This document shows positions 35,252 through 44,388 of a stretch of DNA of 64,000 bases, piece by piece. The stretch covers positions 1 through 64,000 of the forward strand of contig CAVQMC010000009.1 in assembly GCA_963713505.1 (NCBI GenBank), in the 5' to 3' direction. Origin of the DNA: CAVQMC01 sp963713505 (GTDB taxonomy: Bacteria > Bacteroidota > Ignavibacteria > Ignavibacteriales > Ignavibacteriaceae). The position numbers and the translations under genes are program-made. Within the stretch, counting starts at the first letter, position 1. Each line of letters opens with the position of its first letter. The notes under the pieces were generated by a model that worked only from the letters and a program-made list of their open reading frames with translations, had not been told where the DNA came from and did not search any database.

Positions 35252-38200
35252 ATGAAGATAAGTTTAAGAATATTATTAATCAACTTTGCGATTGTTGCGT
35301 TGATACTGGGCAGCTCTGCACTTGCATTCTACACAGTGATGTACAATGTTCTTACTTCTCAACAATCTAAGTACTTAAAAAATTCTGTGAACGAATTTTC
35401 ATCTACTTATCGTGATCTTGTACAATCTACAGATGATGATTTTCTTGCTTTAATAGATGAAGGACTGGAAAAACAATTTAATAAGGACTCTTTATATTCA
35501 CCAAATATTGATTTCATTCTTGAAGAATCTTCCAATCATTTAATTTTTAAAAAACAAAAAAAATCTTTTGTTGCTTTACCTAAAAGTAAAGATTTTACTA
35601 TTGATCAATTTCTAAATGATAATCCATCAGTAATTATTAATGAATATTCGGCAAATGACGGTTCAAAATTTTATTATGGCAAGGTAATTACAAATAAAAT
35701 TATCAATGACATTGCAAGTAAAATCAATTCGGATATTGCTCTTATTTCCAATGATTCCCCTCTAATCATTTCTAATGAAAAAAATAACCAGTTATATGTC
35801 TTTGAGTTAACCAAGATATATAAAGAATTAACCCGGAAGAATAAGGATATTTATTCAAATGGCGAAAGTTCAAAAGATCTTGTTGCAACTCTGGTTAATT
35901 CACCTTATAAACTGGACGATCATAACTTAAGCTTTTTAATTTTTAATTCTTTAAACGAAGCTGCATCCTTAAGAAACAACCTGACGGACATTCTTATTAT
36001 TATAGGAATAGCCGGGGTCCTTCTTTCTTTAATACTTTCATTTGTTTTTACTGATAAGATAAGAAAACAGCTTTCCCAATTAATTAGCGGAACGGCTGTT
36101 ATAAGTAAAGGTAAATTTGATCAAAGAATTCAAGTTAAAAGCAAAGATGAAATTGGACATTTGGCAAATGCTTTTAATTCAATGATGGATGAACTTGAAA
36201 AAAATCAGAAGGCTAAAAATGAATATTCAGAATTCATAACACTTTTAAATCAAAATCCTTCTTTGGCTGAAATATCTGAAGCATCACTGAATAAAATAAT
36301 TGAGACATGTAAATTTACTGTCGGTGCTCTTTATACTGTATATGATGATGAAATTGAACTTGCAAGTTCATACGGTTTCAATAAGGATTTCAAATACGAA
36401 ACTCAATCCGGTTATTTTGATTCAGTATTAAAAAATAAAAAAGAACTTGAAATTTTTTCCGATAAAAAACTTCCTGTTGTATCTGCCGGATTCCTTTCGC
36501 TCGAAATTAAATATATACTAATAATTCCAATTCTTTATAGATCAAATGTTATTGCAATTTTAGAACTTGGTTCACTGGATCAGCCGAATGATGAAATAAA
36601 AGATTATTTATCAAAAATAAAAGATCAATTGGCAATCGGATTAACTAATGCAAATGCTTTTGTTCAGTTAGAAAATTTTGTATCCGAGTTGAAAAAATTG
36701 AATGATGATTATCAAAAACAAAATGAACAAATTAAAAAACAGAACGATAAATTATTAGAACTTCACAAAGAACTGAAAGAAAAAGCTGAAGAATTAGCAA
36801 TTCAAAAAGAAAAAGCAGAAGAATCAACCAAACTAAAATCTCAGTTCCTGGCAAGCATGAGCCACGAGTTAAGAACACCAATGAATTCAATTCTTGGACT
36901 AACCGAATTGATTATCGAAAAAGCTTCTGTTGACGATAAAAATAAAGAAAGATTGGAAGTGGTTCTAAAAAGCGGCAAACGATTAATGAATCTTATAAAC
37001 GATATTTTGGATCTTTCCAAAATAGAAGCCGGAAAAATGGAAATTCAGGAAGATGAAGTTCTGCTTGATGAATTAATTGATGATGTAGATAATTCAATTC
37101 GTCCTTTGGTTATTAATAAAAAAATAGATTTAAAAGTTACCAGAAAATCCAATACAAAAATTTATGTTAATACAGACAGAGGAAAAGTAACTCAAGTATT
37201 AATAAATCTTTTAGGCAATGCGGTTAAATTTACTGATACCGGTTATGTAGAATTAAGAATTGCAACCGAAGAAAATAAAATTAATTTCGACATTATCGAT
37301 ACCGGAATCGGTATGTCTAAAGAAAATTTAAAATTAATTTTTGAAGAATTCAGACAAGTAGACGGCACTACAACTAGAAAATACAGCGGAACCGGCTTAG
37401 GTTTGGCAATTTGTAAAAAAATCTCCGAAATACTAAAAGGATCGATTTCTGTTGATAGTGAAATCGGTAAAGGTTCAAAATTTACTTTTTCAATTCCGTT
37501 AAAATTTGTTGAATCACAAGTGGAAACTCAGCAGCAAAATGTTAATATAGATACACTAATAAAAAATCGCCGACATCCAATTTTAGTTATTGATGATGAT
37601 TCGGAAATTAGATATACAATCGGGCAGTATTTAATTTCCAAAGGTTATGAAGTAATATATGCCGAGGATGGAGACAAAGGAATTGAAAAAGCAATTAAAA
37701 CACAGCCATTTGCAATTACACTGGATGTTATGCTGCCTAATAGAGACGGATGGAGTGTTCTAAAAGATTTAAAAGAAAATCCTGCAACCAGAGATATTCC
37801 TGTAATATTAATATCAATTATCGGCGATAAAAATATTGGGTACGGACTTGGTGCATTTGAATATTTTGTAAAACCGATTTCACATGATAAATTACTTTCT
37901 GCTTTTGCAAAGCTGGAAAATCTTGCTCAAAAAAGAATTGAAAAGATTGTTATAGTTGACGATGATGAGCTCGAATTTGAAAAATTCAAAAGAGAATTTA
38001 AAAACGACGATGTTCGCATTGAATACATTAAGGACAGTGAATTAGCATTTAGTAAAATACTGGAAGTTCAGCCTGATTTAATAATTCTTGATTTAATGAT
38101 GCCTAAAGTTGACGGAGTCACTTTATCTCATAAACTGAAATCAAATCCGGATACTAAAAATATTCCGATTATTTTAAGTACTGCCAGAGATCTTTCAAGT

Positions 38201-38821
38201 GATGAAAGAAAATCATTGCAAAATATAGTTGAAGATATTACAATTAAATCCAAAGGTCATCCTTTAGATGTATTAAAAGTTGTAAGAGACAGAATTAAAC
38301 TGCAGGAAGATTATTCTGCTGAAGTAGATAAAACCATTCAGGATAAAATAGAAAATTTGCCTGAACCAGTTAAAACAGATATTGACCAGCAGTTAATGGA
38401 AATTGAAGAGGAAGTTGTCGAAGATAAAAGAAGTGAAAATTCTCAGGGTTTGGTTTTAATTGTTGATGATGATCCGGACAGTTTATTTACCGTAAACGAA
38501 ATAGTTCAAGCTTGCGAATGTGATACAATAATGGCTAAAAGCGGCGCAGAGTGTTTGAGTATTTTGGAATCTAAAAATCCGGATTTAATTCTATTAGATA
38601 TTATGATGCCTGTTCTCGACGGTTTCCAGGTATTAAAAAGAATAAGACAAAATAAAAGATGGGACAAAATACCTGTATTTGCAGTTACAGCAAAAGCAAT
38701 GCTGGAAGACAGAGAAGTTATTCTGAAAAATGGATTTGATGATTACATTCCAAAACCTGTTAATGCCGGAATTATGGCATTTAAAATTGAAAAAGTTTTT
38801 ACCGGACAGAAAGCTAATTAA
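35252..38821 (+). CDS. Large hybrid sensor histidine kinase with three receiver domains
   Basis: 1189 residues, in order: membrane helix (about 8-29), extracytoplasmic sensor domain (30-245), second membrane helix (about 247-267), HAMP (268-320, ISKGKFDQRIQVKSKDEIGHLANAF), GAF-like domain (about 335-470), coiled coil, HisKA with phospho-His in FLASMSHELRTPMNSILG, HATPase_c (LLGNAVKFT, DTGIGMS, GTGLGLAICKK), then three receiver domains starting near HPILVIDDDSE, KIVIVDDDELE and GLVLIVDDDPD. Receivers 1 and 3 keep the Asp and Lys. Receiver 2 has Asp in IILDLMMPKVDG but a less typical Lys region. Its place directly after the pilus genes suggests control of surface behaviour. The frame is intact. 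Confidence 0.93.
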   Translation: MKISLRILLINFAIVALILGSSALAFYTVMYNVLTSQQSKYLKNSVNEFSSTYRDLVQSTDDDFLALIDEGLEKQFNKDSLYSPNIDFILEESSNHLIFKKQKKSFVALPKSKDFTIDQFLNDNPSVIINEYSANDGSKFYYGKVITNKIINDIASKINSDIALISNDSPLIISNEKNNQLYVFELTKIYKELTRKNKDIYSNGESSKDLVATLVNSPYKLDDHNLSFLIFNSLNEAASLRNNLTDILIIIGIAGVLLSLILSFVFTDKIRKQLSQLISGTAVISKGKFDQRIQVKSKDEIGHLANAFNSMMDELEKNQKAKNEYSEFITLLNQNPSLAEISEASLNKIIETCKFTVGALYTVYDDEIELASSYGFNKDFKYETQSGYFDSVLKNKKELEIFSDKKLPVVSAGFLSLEIKYILIIPILYRSNVIAILELGSLDQPNDEIKDYLSKIKDQLAIGLTNANAFVQLENFVSELKKLNDDYQKQNEQIKKQNDKLLELHKELKEKAEELAIQKEKAEESTKLKSQFLASMSHELRTPMNSILGLTELIIEKASVDDKNKERLEVVLKSGKRLMNLINDILDLSKIEAGKMEIQEDEVLLDELIDDVDNSIRPLVINKKIDLKVTRKSNTKIYVNTDRGKVTQVLINLLGNAVKFTDTGYVELRIATEENKINFDIIDTGIGMSKENLKLIFEEFRQVDGTTTRKYSGTGLGLAICKKISEILKGSISVDSEIGKGSKFTFSIPLKFVESQVETQQQNVNIDTLIKNRRHPILVIDDDSEIRYTIGQYLISKGYEVIYAEDGDKGIEKAIKTQPFAITLDVMLPNRDGWSVLKDLKENPATRDIPVILISIIGDKNIGYGLGAFEYFVKPISHDKLLSAFAKLENLAQKRIEKIVIVDDDELEFEKFKREFKNDDVRIEYIKDSELAFSKILEVQPDLIILDLMMPKVDGVTLSHKLKSNPDTKNIPIILSTARDLSSDERKSLQNIVEDITIKSKGHPLDVLKVVRDRIKLQEDYSAEVDKTIQDKIENLPEPVKTDIDQQLMEIEEEVVEDKRSENSQGLVLIVDDDPDSLFTVNEIVQACECDTIMAKSGAECLSILESKNPDLILLDIMMPVLDGFQVLKRIRQNKRWDKIPVFAVTAKAMLEDREVILKNGFDDYIPKPVNAGIMAFKIEKVFTGQKAN

Positions 38822-38827
38822 TAATTT

Positions 38828-39508
38828 ATGAAAAGAATTTTAATAATAGATGATTTACCTGAAAATGTTTTTATGCTGCAAGACAGGCTGGAACATGAAG
38901 GTTATGAAATATTAACTGCATATGACGGAAATTCCGGAATAGAAAAAGTTAGAAATGAACTTCCGGATTTAATTTTGTTAGATATAATGATGCCGGAAAT
39001 TACAGGAATAGAAGTTTGTAAAATTCTAGTTAGTGATCCGCTCACATCAAACATCCCGATTATTTTGGTAACGGCAAAATCCGGAGCTGAAGATACAAAA
39101 GAAGGCCTGGAAGCCGGGGCTTTTGATTACATTAAAAAACCTTTTAACAGGATTGAACTTCTGGCAAGAGTTAAATCTGCATTAAAATTATCGGAGGCGA
39201 ATAGATTACTAATTGAATCGGAAATGAGAAATACATTTTCCGCTACAGTTGTAACAGCAAATCACAAAATAAAACAACCTTTAACATTGCTTAGTTTATC
39301 TTCCGCCGCTATTAAGCGTGAAATAAAAAAACCCGAAATATCCGCAGAAGCAATAATGAAAAGAATTAAGTATATCGATACAGCAATAAAAGAAATAAAC
39401 GATGTACTAAACCAGTTAAACGCAATCAAAAAGCCTGTGTTTTCTAATTACACAAAAAATATTAAAATGATTGATTGTGATACTAAAATTGAGCAGGCTT
39501 CAAATTAG
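38828..39508 (+). CDS. Receiver domain joined to a kinase-type DHp segment without ATPase domain
   Basis: Residues 1-120 are a complete receiver domain (ILIIDDLPENVFML, LILLDIMMPEITG, FDYIKKPFNRIELL). Residues 130-226 carry an H-box-like ANHKIKQPLTLLSLSS, reminiscent of HEINQPLT in histidine-kinase dimerisation helices, then a second amphipathic helix. No N, G1 or G2 boxes follow: the protein ends at 226 residues with an ordinary stop. It may be a phosphotransfer or dimerisation partner of the upstream hybrid kinase, or a truncated kinase. The last 9 bases overlap the convergent kinase gene. Confidence 0.8.
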   Translation: MKRILIIDDLPENVFMLQDRLEHEGYEILTAYDGNSGIEKVRNELPDLILLDIMMPEITGIEVCKILVSDPLTSNIPIILVTAKSGAEDTKEGLEAGAFDYIKKPFNRIELLARVKSALKLSEANRLLIESEMRNTFSATVVTANHKIKQPLTLLSLSSAAIKREIKKPEISAEAIMKRIKYIDTAIKEINDVLNQLNAIKKPVFSNYTKNIKMIDCDTKIEQASN

Positions 39509-40600
39509 TTTTTTTATCGTCGCAAGCATTATTTCAAACTCATAAGGTTTCGGCAGTATTCCATCAATTTTCAACTCTTTCAAATCTAAATTTTCTTCTA
39601 AATTTAAACTGCCTGACGATAAAATAATTGGTATGTTAAAATTTAATTTTCTTATATGATTTATACAATCCAGCCCATTCATTTCCGGCATGTTGAAATC
39701 TATTATTGCCAGATCTACTTTAATTTCCTCTGTTAAAACTTTTAATACTTCCACACCGGAAGAAACTTTTATTACATTATAGCCGTTTGTTTCTAAAAGT
39801 TCGGCCAATAAATCTCTAAGCATTTCTTCATCATCAGCCAAGAGAATTATTTTGTTTGCAGGAGAATATTTCTCAGCTTTAGTTGGTTCATATGAAGGTA
39901 AGTAAACATCGAAAATAGTTCCTCGATTTATTACGCTTGAAACTTCTATATGACCTTTATGAGCTTTTATAATTCCATAAGTCACATAAAGACCTAAACC
40001 GGAACCGGTTTCCTTTTGTTTAGTTGAAAAATAAGGTTCAAAAATCCTTTGAATGTTTTCTTCGGAAATTCCCGAACCTGTATCCTGAACGGAAATATGC
40101 ACATAATTTCCTTTATTTAAAGATGGATACTTTGTAATATTTTTTTCATCTATTGTTAAGTTGTTTGCTGTTAGAGTTATTTTTCCTTTACCTTCGAGCG
40201 CTTCTTTTGCATTTACACAAAGGTTCAATAATACTTGATAAATTTCTGTTCCGTTACCCAAAACGTCATGTAAATTTTCTTCAAATTTAGTTTCAAATTC
40301 AATTACTTTGGGGAAAGTTTGAGTAATAACTTTAGAAATTTCTGTAAGTAAAAAGTTAGGTTTAATTAACTCTGTATGTTTAGGAGTCGGTTTTCCAAAT
40401 GAAAGTAAACCTTTTGTAAGATCTTTTGCTCTTATAGAACAATTTTCAATATTATCTATTAATCGAGTTATGTTTTCCTCTTGCGAAACTCTTTTTTTCA
40501 ATAAATTCAAACTGCCAAAAATACTGGATAAGAGATTGCTGAAATCATGCGCCATTCCGCTGGAGAGTTTTCCAATTGTTTCTAGCTTTTGAGACTGCAT
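39500..40600 (-). CDS. Histidine kinase-receiver protein (C-terminal part of a split sensor)
   Basis: Carries HisKA (ETIGKLSSGMAHDFSNLLSS), HATPase_c (LLNLCVNAKEAL, VQDTGSGISEENIQRIFEPY, GSGLGLYVTYGI) and a C-terminal receiver (KIILLADDEEMLRDLL, LAIIDFNMPEMNG, DGILPKPYEFEIML). The frame stays open upstream of the ATG at 40600 (SINNITTRELNSALESRL) as far as a TAG at 40682-40684. Immediately beyond that, in the same frame, lies the GAF-containing gene. The two therefore look like one sensor kinase interrupted by an amber codon. Confidence 0.88.
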   Translation of the reverse strand: MQSQKLETIGKLSSGMAHDFSNLLSSIFGSLNLLKKRVSQEENITRLIDNIENCSIRAKDLTKGLLSFGKPTPKHTELIKPNFLLTEISKVITQTFPKVIEFETKFEENLHDVLGNGTEIYQVLLNLCVNAKEALEGKGKITLTANNLTIDEKNITKYPSLNKGNYVHISVQDTGSGISEENIQRIFEPYFSTKQKETGSGLGLYVTYGIIKAHKGHIEVSSVINRGTIFDVYLPSYEPTKAEKYSPANKIILLADDEEMLRDLLAELLETNGYNVIKVSSGVEVLKVLTEEIKVDLAIIDFNMPEMNGLDCINHIRKLNFNIPIILSSGSLNLEENLDLKELKIDGILPKPYEFEIMLATIKKLI

Positions 40601-40681
40601 TAATCTGCTTTCTAAAGCAGAATTAAGCTCTCTAGTAGTTATATTATTAATTGAAAATGATAATAAATATAGAAAGCTGTT

Positions 40682-41476
40682 CTATTTGCTGAATATTTTT
40701 TCAGTATATTTTCCTTTTGATTTACCAAGAATAACCGCGCCTAATAAAATATTATCGAATATACAGGGAGAAATCACAAGCGATTCACACTGCATAAATT
40801 GAGATAGACTGTATGCTAAATTGTTAGGAGTGTTTGCAGCTAGCAGTGGTTTTTTATTTACTTTAAGCCATTTACTTAAAAAAGAATAACTTGATTTTAT
40901 TTCTCTTTCAATTTCCTTTTGATTTTTTAATAATCCGCCTGTATCTAAAAAATGAAATTCGGTTTTCTTTTTTTCATCCTGAAGAATAAGTATTCCGAAA
41001 TCACTTTCGGTAATTTCAATCGCTTTGCTTAAGATCTTTTCAATTAAAATATCAAGAGAACTTTCTTTTGCAATTAAGCCAAGTATATTTTGAAATTCCT
41101 GTTGAAATGTATCGTAGGTTTTAATCTGTTCTGTTTTTTTACTTTTGGATTTTTCAGCTCTCGCCGGTTCAACCTCAATAACAAAGGCATCAACCTGTTT
41201 TTTAGTTTTTAGGGTTTTAATAATTAATTTGTTATTCTCTTTTCCAAGGGAAAGTTCAATTTCGGCGCTTGTATTGATATCATTAATCAACTTTAAATCA
41301 ACGGAAGGAAATAACTTGCCAATGCTTCTTCCTTTTATTTGTCCCTTGCCGATGTAGTTTTTAAAATTATTGTTATACCAAATTATTTTAAAATCTTTAT
41401 CTGCAATAGCAATAGGAACAACTTCAAAGTCCAGCAGAATATTCGAAGAATATTTTGAGATTATTTTATCGAGCAT
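40682..41476 (-). CDS. PAS/GAF sensor protein (N-terminal part of a split kinase)
   Basis: 264 residues. Residues 12-95 are PAS-like (VVPIAIADKDFKIIWYNNNF, IKGRSIGKLFPS). Residues 125-255 are a GAF-like domain (FQNILGLIAKESSLDILIEK, ESDFGILILQDE, CIFDNILLGAVILGKSKGKY). It ends at TAG in the same frame as the following kinase. A GAF domain normally leads into a helix and then HisKA, which is exactly what the sequence encodes after the TAG. It lies 9 bases after the sigma-54 activator gene and is probably that activator's cognate sensor. Confidence 0.8.
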   Translation of the reverse strand: MLDKIISKYSSNILLDFEVVPIAIADKDFKIIWYNNNFKNYIGKGQIKGRSIGKLFPSVDLKLINDINTSAEIELSLGKENNKLIIKTLKTKKQVDAFVIEVEPARAEKSKSKKTEQIKTYDTFQQEFQNILGLIAKESSLDILIEKILSKAIEITESDFGILILQDEKKKTEFHFLDTGGLLKNQKEIEREIKSSYSFLSKWLKVNKKPLLAANTPNNLAYSLSQFMQCESLVISPCIFDNILLGAVILGKSKGKYTEKIFSK

Positions 41477-41485
41477 TATTTATAA

Positions 41486-42854
41486 TTAATCGCGTCTTAA
41501 TTCATATTTTTTAATTTTAGTATAAAGGGTTTTAGGACTTATACCTAATTGGTTTGCAGTCCTTGCTCTATCCCATCTGTTAGCTTTTAATGCTTTTGCT
41601 ATATGCCTTTTTTCTACTTCTTCCATACTCAAAATTACACCGTCTTCATCCTCATCTTCAATAGTATAACTTGCATGTGCTTTTGTTAAAGAAGAAGGTA
41701 AATTCAAATCTTCTGCTCTTATAGTATCATTTTCAGCAAAAATAATTGCTCTTTCAATGATATGCTCTAATTCTCTAATATTACCGGGAAAGCTGTAGTT
41801 TAACAAAGTCTGTTCAGCTTCCGTAGATAATTTTTTAGGAGATCTAATTGGAGATTTAGCTTTCTAAGAAATGATTTGCTAAAGTTAGAATGTCTTCTTT
41901 TCTATCTCTTAAAGGAGGAACTGTCAGTGTAATAACATTAAGTCTGAAGAGCAAATCTCTTCTAAAATTTTTATTGTCTGCTTCTTCTAATAAATTTCTA
42001 TTAGTGGCACCTATTACTCTTACATTTGAAGTTAAGTTTGTAACACCGCCAATTCTTCTGTATTCACCATTCTCTAAAAATCTTAATAATTTAGGTTGAA
42101 GTGAAATACTGAGTTCACCAATTTCATCCAAAAATAAAGTTCCGCCGTGGGCAATTTCTACTAGCCCTTGTTTAGTAGATTTAGCATCTGTAAAGGCTCC
42201 TTTTTCATGCCCGAATAATTCACTTTCAATTAATTGATCCGGCAGAGAAGCACAATTAATTACAACAAAAGGATTATCTTTTCTGGAAGAATGTTTGTGG
42301 ATATATTCTGCTAATAATTCTTTACCTGTTCCGGTATCTCCTTCAATTAATATATTGGAATCCGACATTGCAGATTTATTTGCTAAGTTCATTACGCGTT
42401 GCAATTCAGGGCTGCTTCCAATAATATTGCTGGATAATTTTTTGTTTACCTGGTTTGCGAGGATTGTAGTTTTAACAAGAAGTTCTTTATGCTCGAGAGC
42501 TCTGTTAAGTGTAACAACAAGTTCTTCAAAATTGTATGGTTTTGTTATAAAGTCATATGCACCAAGCTTAATACATTCTATAGCCTTTTTTAATTCGGAT
42601 TGTGCAGTTAATATTACAACTTGAATTGAAGCATTATATTCGGAAGCAAATTTAAGAACTTCTTCGCCGGGTGTATTTCTCATATTTAAATCTAAAAGCA
42701 AAGCATCATAGTTTTTTCTTTTAATTGCATCAATTGCATCACTGCCGTCATATACTGTATCGACTGTGAAACCTTCTTCCAGCAGCTGTTCTTTCAGCAA
42801 ATAACAAAGGGTTTCATCGTCATCACAAACTAGTATTTTAGCATTTTTTGACAT
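41486..42854 (-). CDS. NtrC-family sigma-54-dependent response regulator, frame broken
   Basis: N-terminal receiver (KILVCDDDETLCYLL, DALLLDLNMRNTPGEE, DFITKPYNFEEL). AAA+ domain with Walker A GDTGTGKELLAEYIH, sigma-54 contact loop GAFTDA (a frequent variant of GAFTGA), GGTLFLDEIGELS, and FPGNIRELEHIIERAI. C-terminal Fis-type helix-turn-helix (IAKALKANRWDRARTANQLGISPKTLYTKIKKY). The frame breaks twice near 41835-41870: KLNLQLDL and KKLSTEAEQTLLNYS lie in successive frames, so two indels are needed. A sigma-54-like promoter precedes the pilins in this window, a plausible target. Confidence 0.9.
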
Positions 42855-42938
42855 ATTACCTTATGTTTTAGTTGTAAATTTTAATATCAATTTGGATAAA
42901 ATTAGTCATTTTTTTATATTTGTTGTCTTAAATTTTTT

Positions 42939-43010
42939 GGGCGCGTAGCTCAGGGGTAGAGCATCTGCCTTTTAAGCAGAGGGTCGATGGTTCAAATCCA
43001 TCCGCGCTCA
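42939..43010 (+). tRNA. trnK: tRNA-Lys (anticodon UUU)
   Basis: A complete cloverleaf. Acceptor GGGCGCG pairs with CGCGCTC (one G-U), D-arm GCTCAGGGGTAGAGC, anticodon arm TCTGC-CTTTTAA-GCAGA with anticodon TTT, T-arm GATGG-TTCAAAT-CCATC, discriminator A at 43010. CCA is not encoded. Followed directly by a terminator hairpin. No integrase or attachment-site duplication is seen next to it. Confidence 0.97.
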
Positions 43011-43358
43011 CAACAGCTCGAGGATATTTTCTTCGAGCTTTTTATTTTTAAAATATGTAAATATTTCCGAAACAAAATTTTTTGATCTAATCCTAAAAAC
43101 CTTAAAGATAAAGGATTTTTTAAAATAAATTATCTAAAGCATTTAATTATAATATTTTAATTGAATAACAGCAAGCGAACCCCAGATGTAATTCATTTTA
43201 TTATTTGCCATAATTAATATTATGAATGTCTTAAAAATACACATTTTTTTTGTGCCATAAAACCTATAAATATTATCGGAATTCTTTTTTTACTTTCAAC
43301 TTGCCTGATAGATCATTATTTTAAGTTCGAGATATAAGTATTTACAATTGGTGAAATT
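43011..43358 (+). other. 348-base region after tRNA-Lys
   Basis: It begins with the tRNA terminator, then AT-rich sequence without a recognisable gene, repeat or fragment. It presumably holds the promoter of the 113-residue membrane protein gene. Confidence 0.4.
43015..43047 (+). terminator. Terminator of tRNA-Lys
   Basis: Stem AGCTCGAGGA paired with TCTTCGAGCT (one mismatch) around a short AT loop, followed by TTTTTATTTTT, starting 5 bases after the tRNA 3' end. Confidence 0.8.
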
Positions 43359-43700
43359 GTGGGCGAAATTGTTTTCTGGACAATAATGAGAACCGCATTA
43401 GTTATTCCTGCTTTATGGATTCTGGAAGAATATATCAGATTCCAGTATTGGTGGGCTGTAAGTTTAATGATTATTTACGGAGTAATAATTCATCCTACAA
43501 TAATTCATTACAGGTTATTTGAAGAAAAGAACAAAGATATAATTGAATCAACTATGTGTTCAACTTGTAAACATTTTGATAAATCTGCGGTACTTTGTTT
43601 AAAACATGATAAACATCCCACTAAAAATAGCCTTCCTTGCGAAGGAACGGATTGGGAACCTGCTTCATTCAAAATTAATAAGGACATATACAACGATTGA
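43359..43700 (+). CDS. Small membrane protein with C-terminal cysteine cluster
   Basis: 113 residues from a GTG start. Two hydrophobic helices (residues 5-22 and 28-48, FWTIMRTALVIPALWILEE and WWAVSLMIIYGVII). A soluble tail has STMCSTCKHFDKSAVLC, then H-x2-H-P and LPCEGTDWEP. The CxxC plus CxxxxH spacing could bind zinc or a metal cofactor. I do not recognise the family. It lies 76 bases before the SlyD-like gene and may be co-transcribed with it. Confidence 0.6.
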   Translation: MGEIVFWTIMRTALVIPALWILEEYIRFQYWWAVSLMIIYGVIIHPTIIHYRLFEEKNKDIIESTMCSTCKHFDKSAVLCLKHDKHPTKNSLPCEGTDWEPASFKINKDIYND

Positions 43701-43776
43701 AATATCCCGCTTTGTTTTTCAAATAATAAGTTTTATAATAATAAAATATTTTATTTAAAATAAATGAAAGGAAGTC

Positions 43777-44262
43777 ATGGCAATTGAGGCTAATAAAGTT
43801 GTAACAATTAATTATACTTTGAAAGACGAGAAAGGTGAAGTACTGGATTCAACCGAAAATAAAAATCCCTTTTCGTACCTTAGCGGAAACAGTCAGATTT
43901 TACCTAAACTTGAAGATAAAATTAATAGCATGTTAATCGGCAGTAAAGATAATATTAAGCTTGAACCTGCGGAAGCATACGGTGATTATAAAGATGAAGC
44001 CGTTCAAAAGGTTAATAAATCTAATTTTCCAAATGATGCAAAATTGGAAGAAGGTATGAGTTTTATGGCAAATACTCCCGAGGGAAAACAAATGCCGTTT
44101 GTTATTAAAAACGTTGAAGGAGAAGATGTTACAATAGACTTCAATCATCCGCTTGCCGGAAGAAGTCTTGAGTTTGATGTTGAACTGGTTGATGTTCGAG
44201 ATGCAACTACTGAAGAACTGCAACATGGCCATGTACATGGACCGGGCGGCCATCATCATTAA
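43777..44262 (+). CDS. slyD: FKBP-type peptidyl-prolyl isomerase, SlyD-like
   Basis: Prolyl isomerase/chaperone of 161 residues. N-terminal FKBP half (ANKVVTINYTLKDEKGEVLDST, NSQILPKLEDKI), an inserted IF chaperone domain (EPAEAYGDYKDEAVQKV to ITIDFNHPLAGRSLEFDVELVDV), and a histidine-rich tail (HGHVHGPGGHHH) that probably binds metal such as Ni2+, as in SlyD. The ATG follows AAAGGAAGTC. It ends before a strong terminator. The frame is intact. Confidence 0.92.
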   Translation: MAIEANKVVTINYTLKDEKGEVLDSTENKNPFSYLSGNSQILPKLEDKINSMLIGSKDNIKLEPAEAYGDYKDEAVQKVNKSNFPNDAKLEEGMSFMANTPEGKQMPFVIKNVEGEDVTIDFNHPLAGRSLEFDVELVDVRDATTEELQHGHVHGPGGHHH

Positions 44263-44288
44263 TATTTAATACAGAATTAATTCTTAAC

Positions 44289-44315
44289 AGCGGATCTTTT
44301 AAGATCCGCTTTTTA
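44289..44315 (+). terminator. Terminator downstream of the SlyD-like gene
   Basis: A perfect 10-bp stem, AGCGGATCTT paired with AAGATCCGCT with a two-base TT loop, followed by a T-run. It lies 26 bases after the gene's stop. Confidence 0.85.
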
Positions 44316-44388
44316 TCTTAAAACAGTTTAACTCACCTCAAAAACTTCCTATATTTATTAAATCATTAACTAACTTTTTAAAATAAAA

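Noticed and set aside
42939..43358. tRNA-Lys as an integration site for a mobile element
   Set aside because: No integrase, no repeated 3' tRNA end and no change in gene character on either side were seen.
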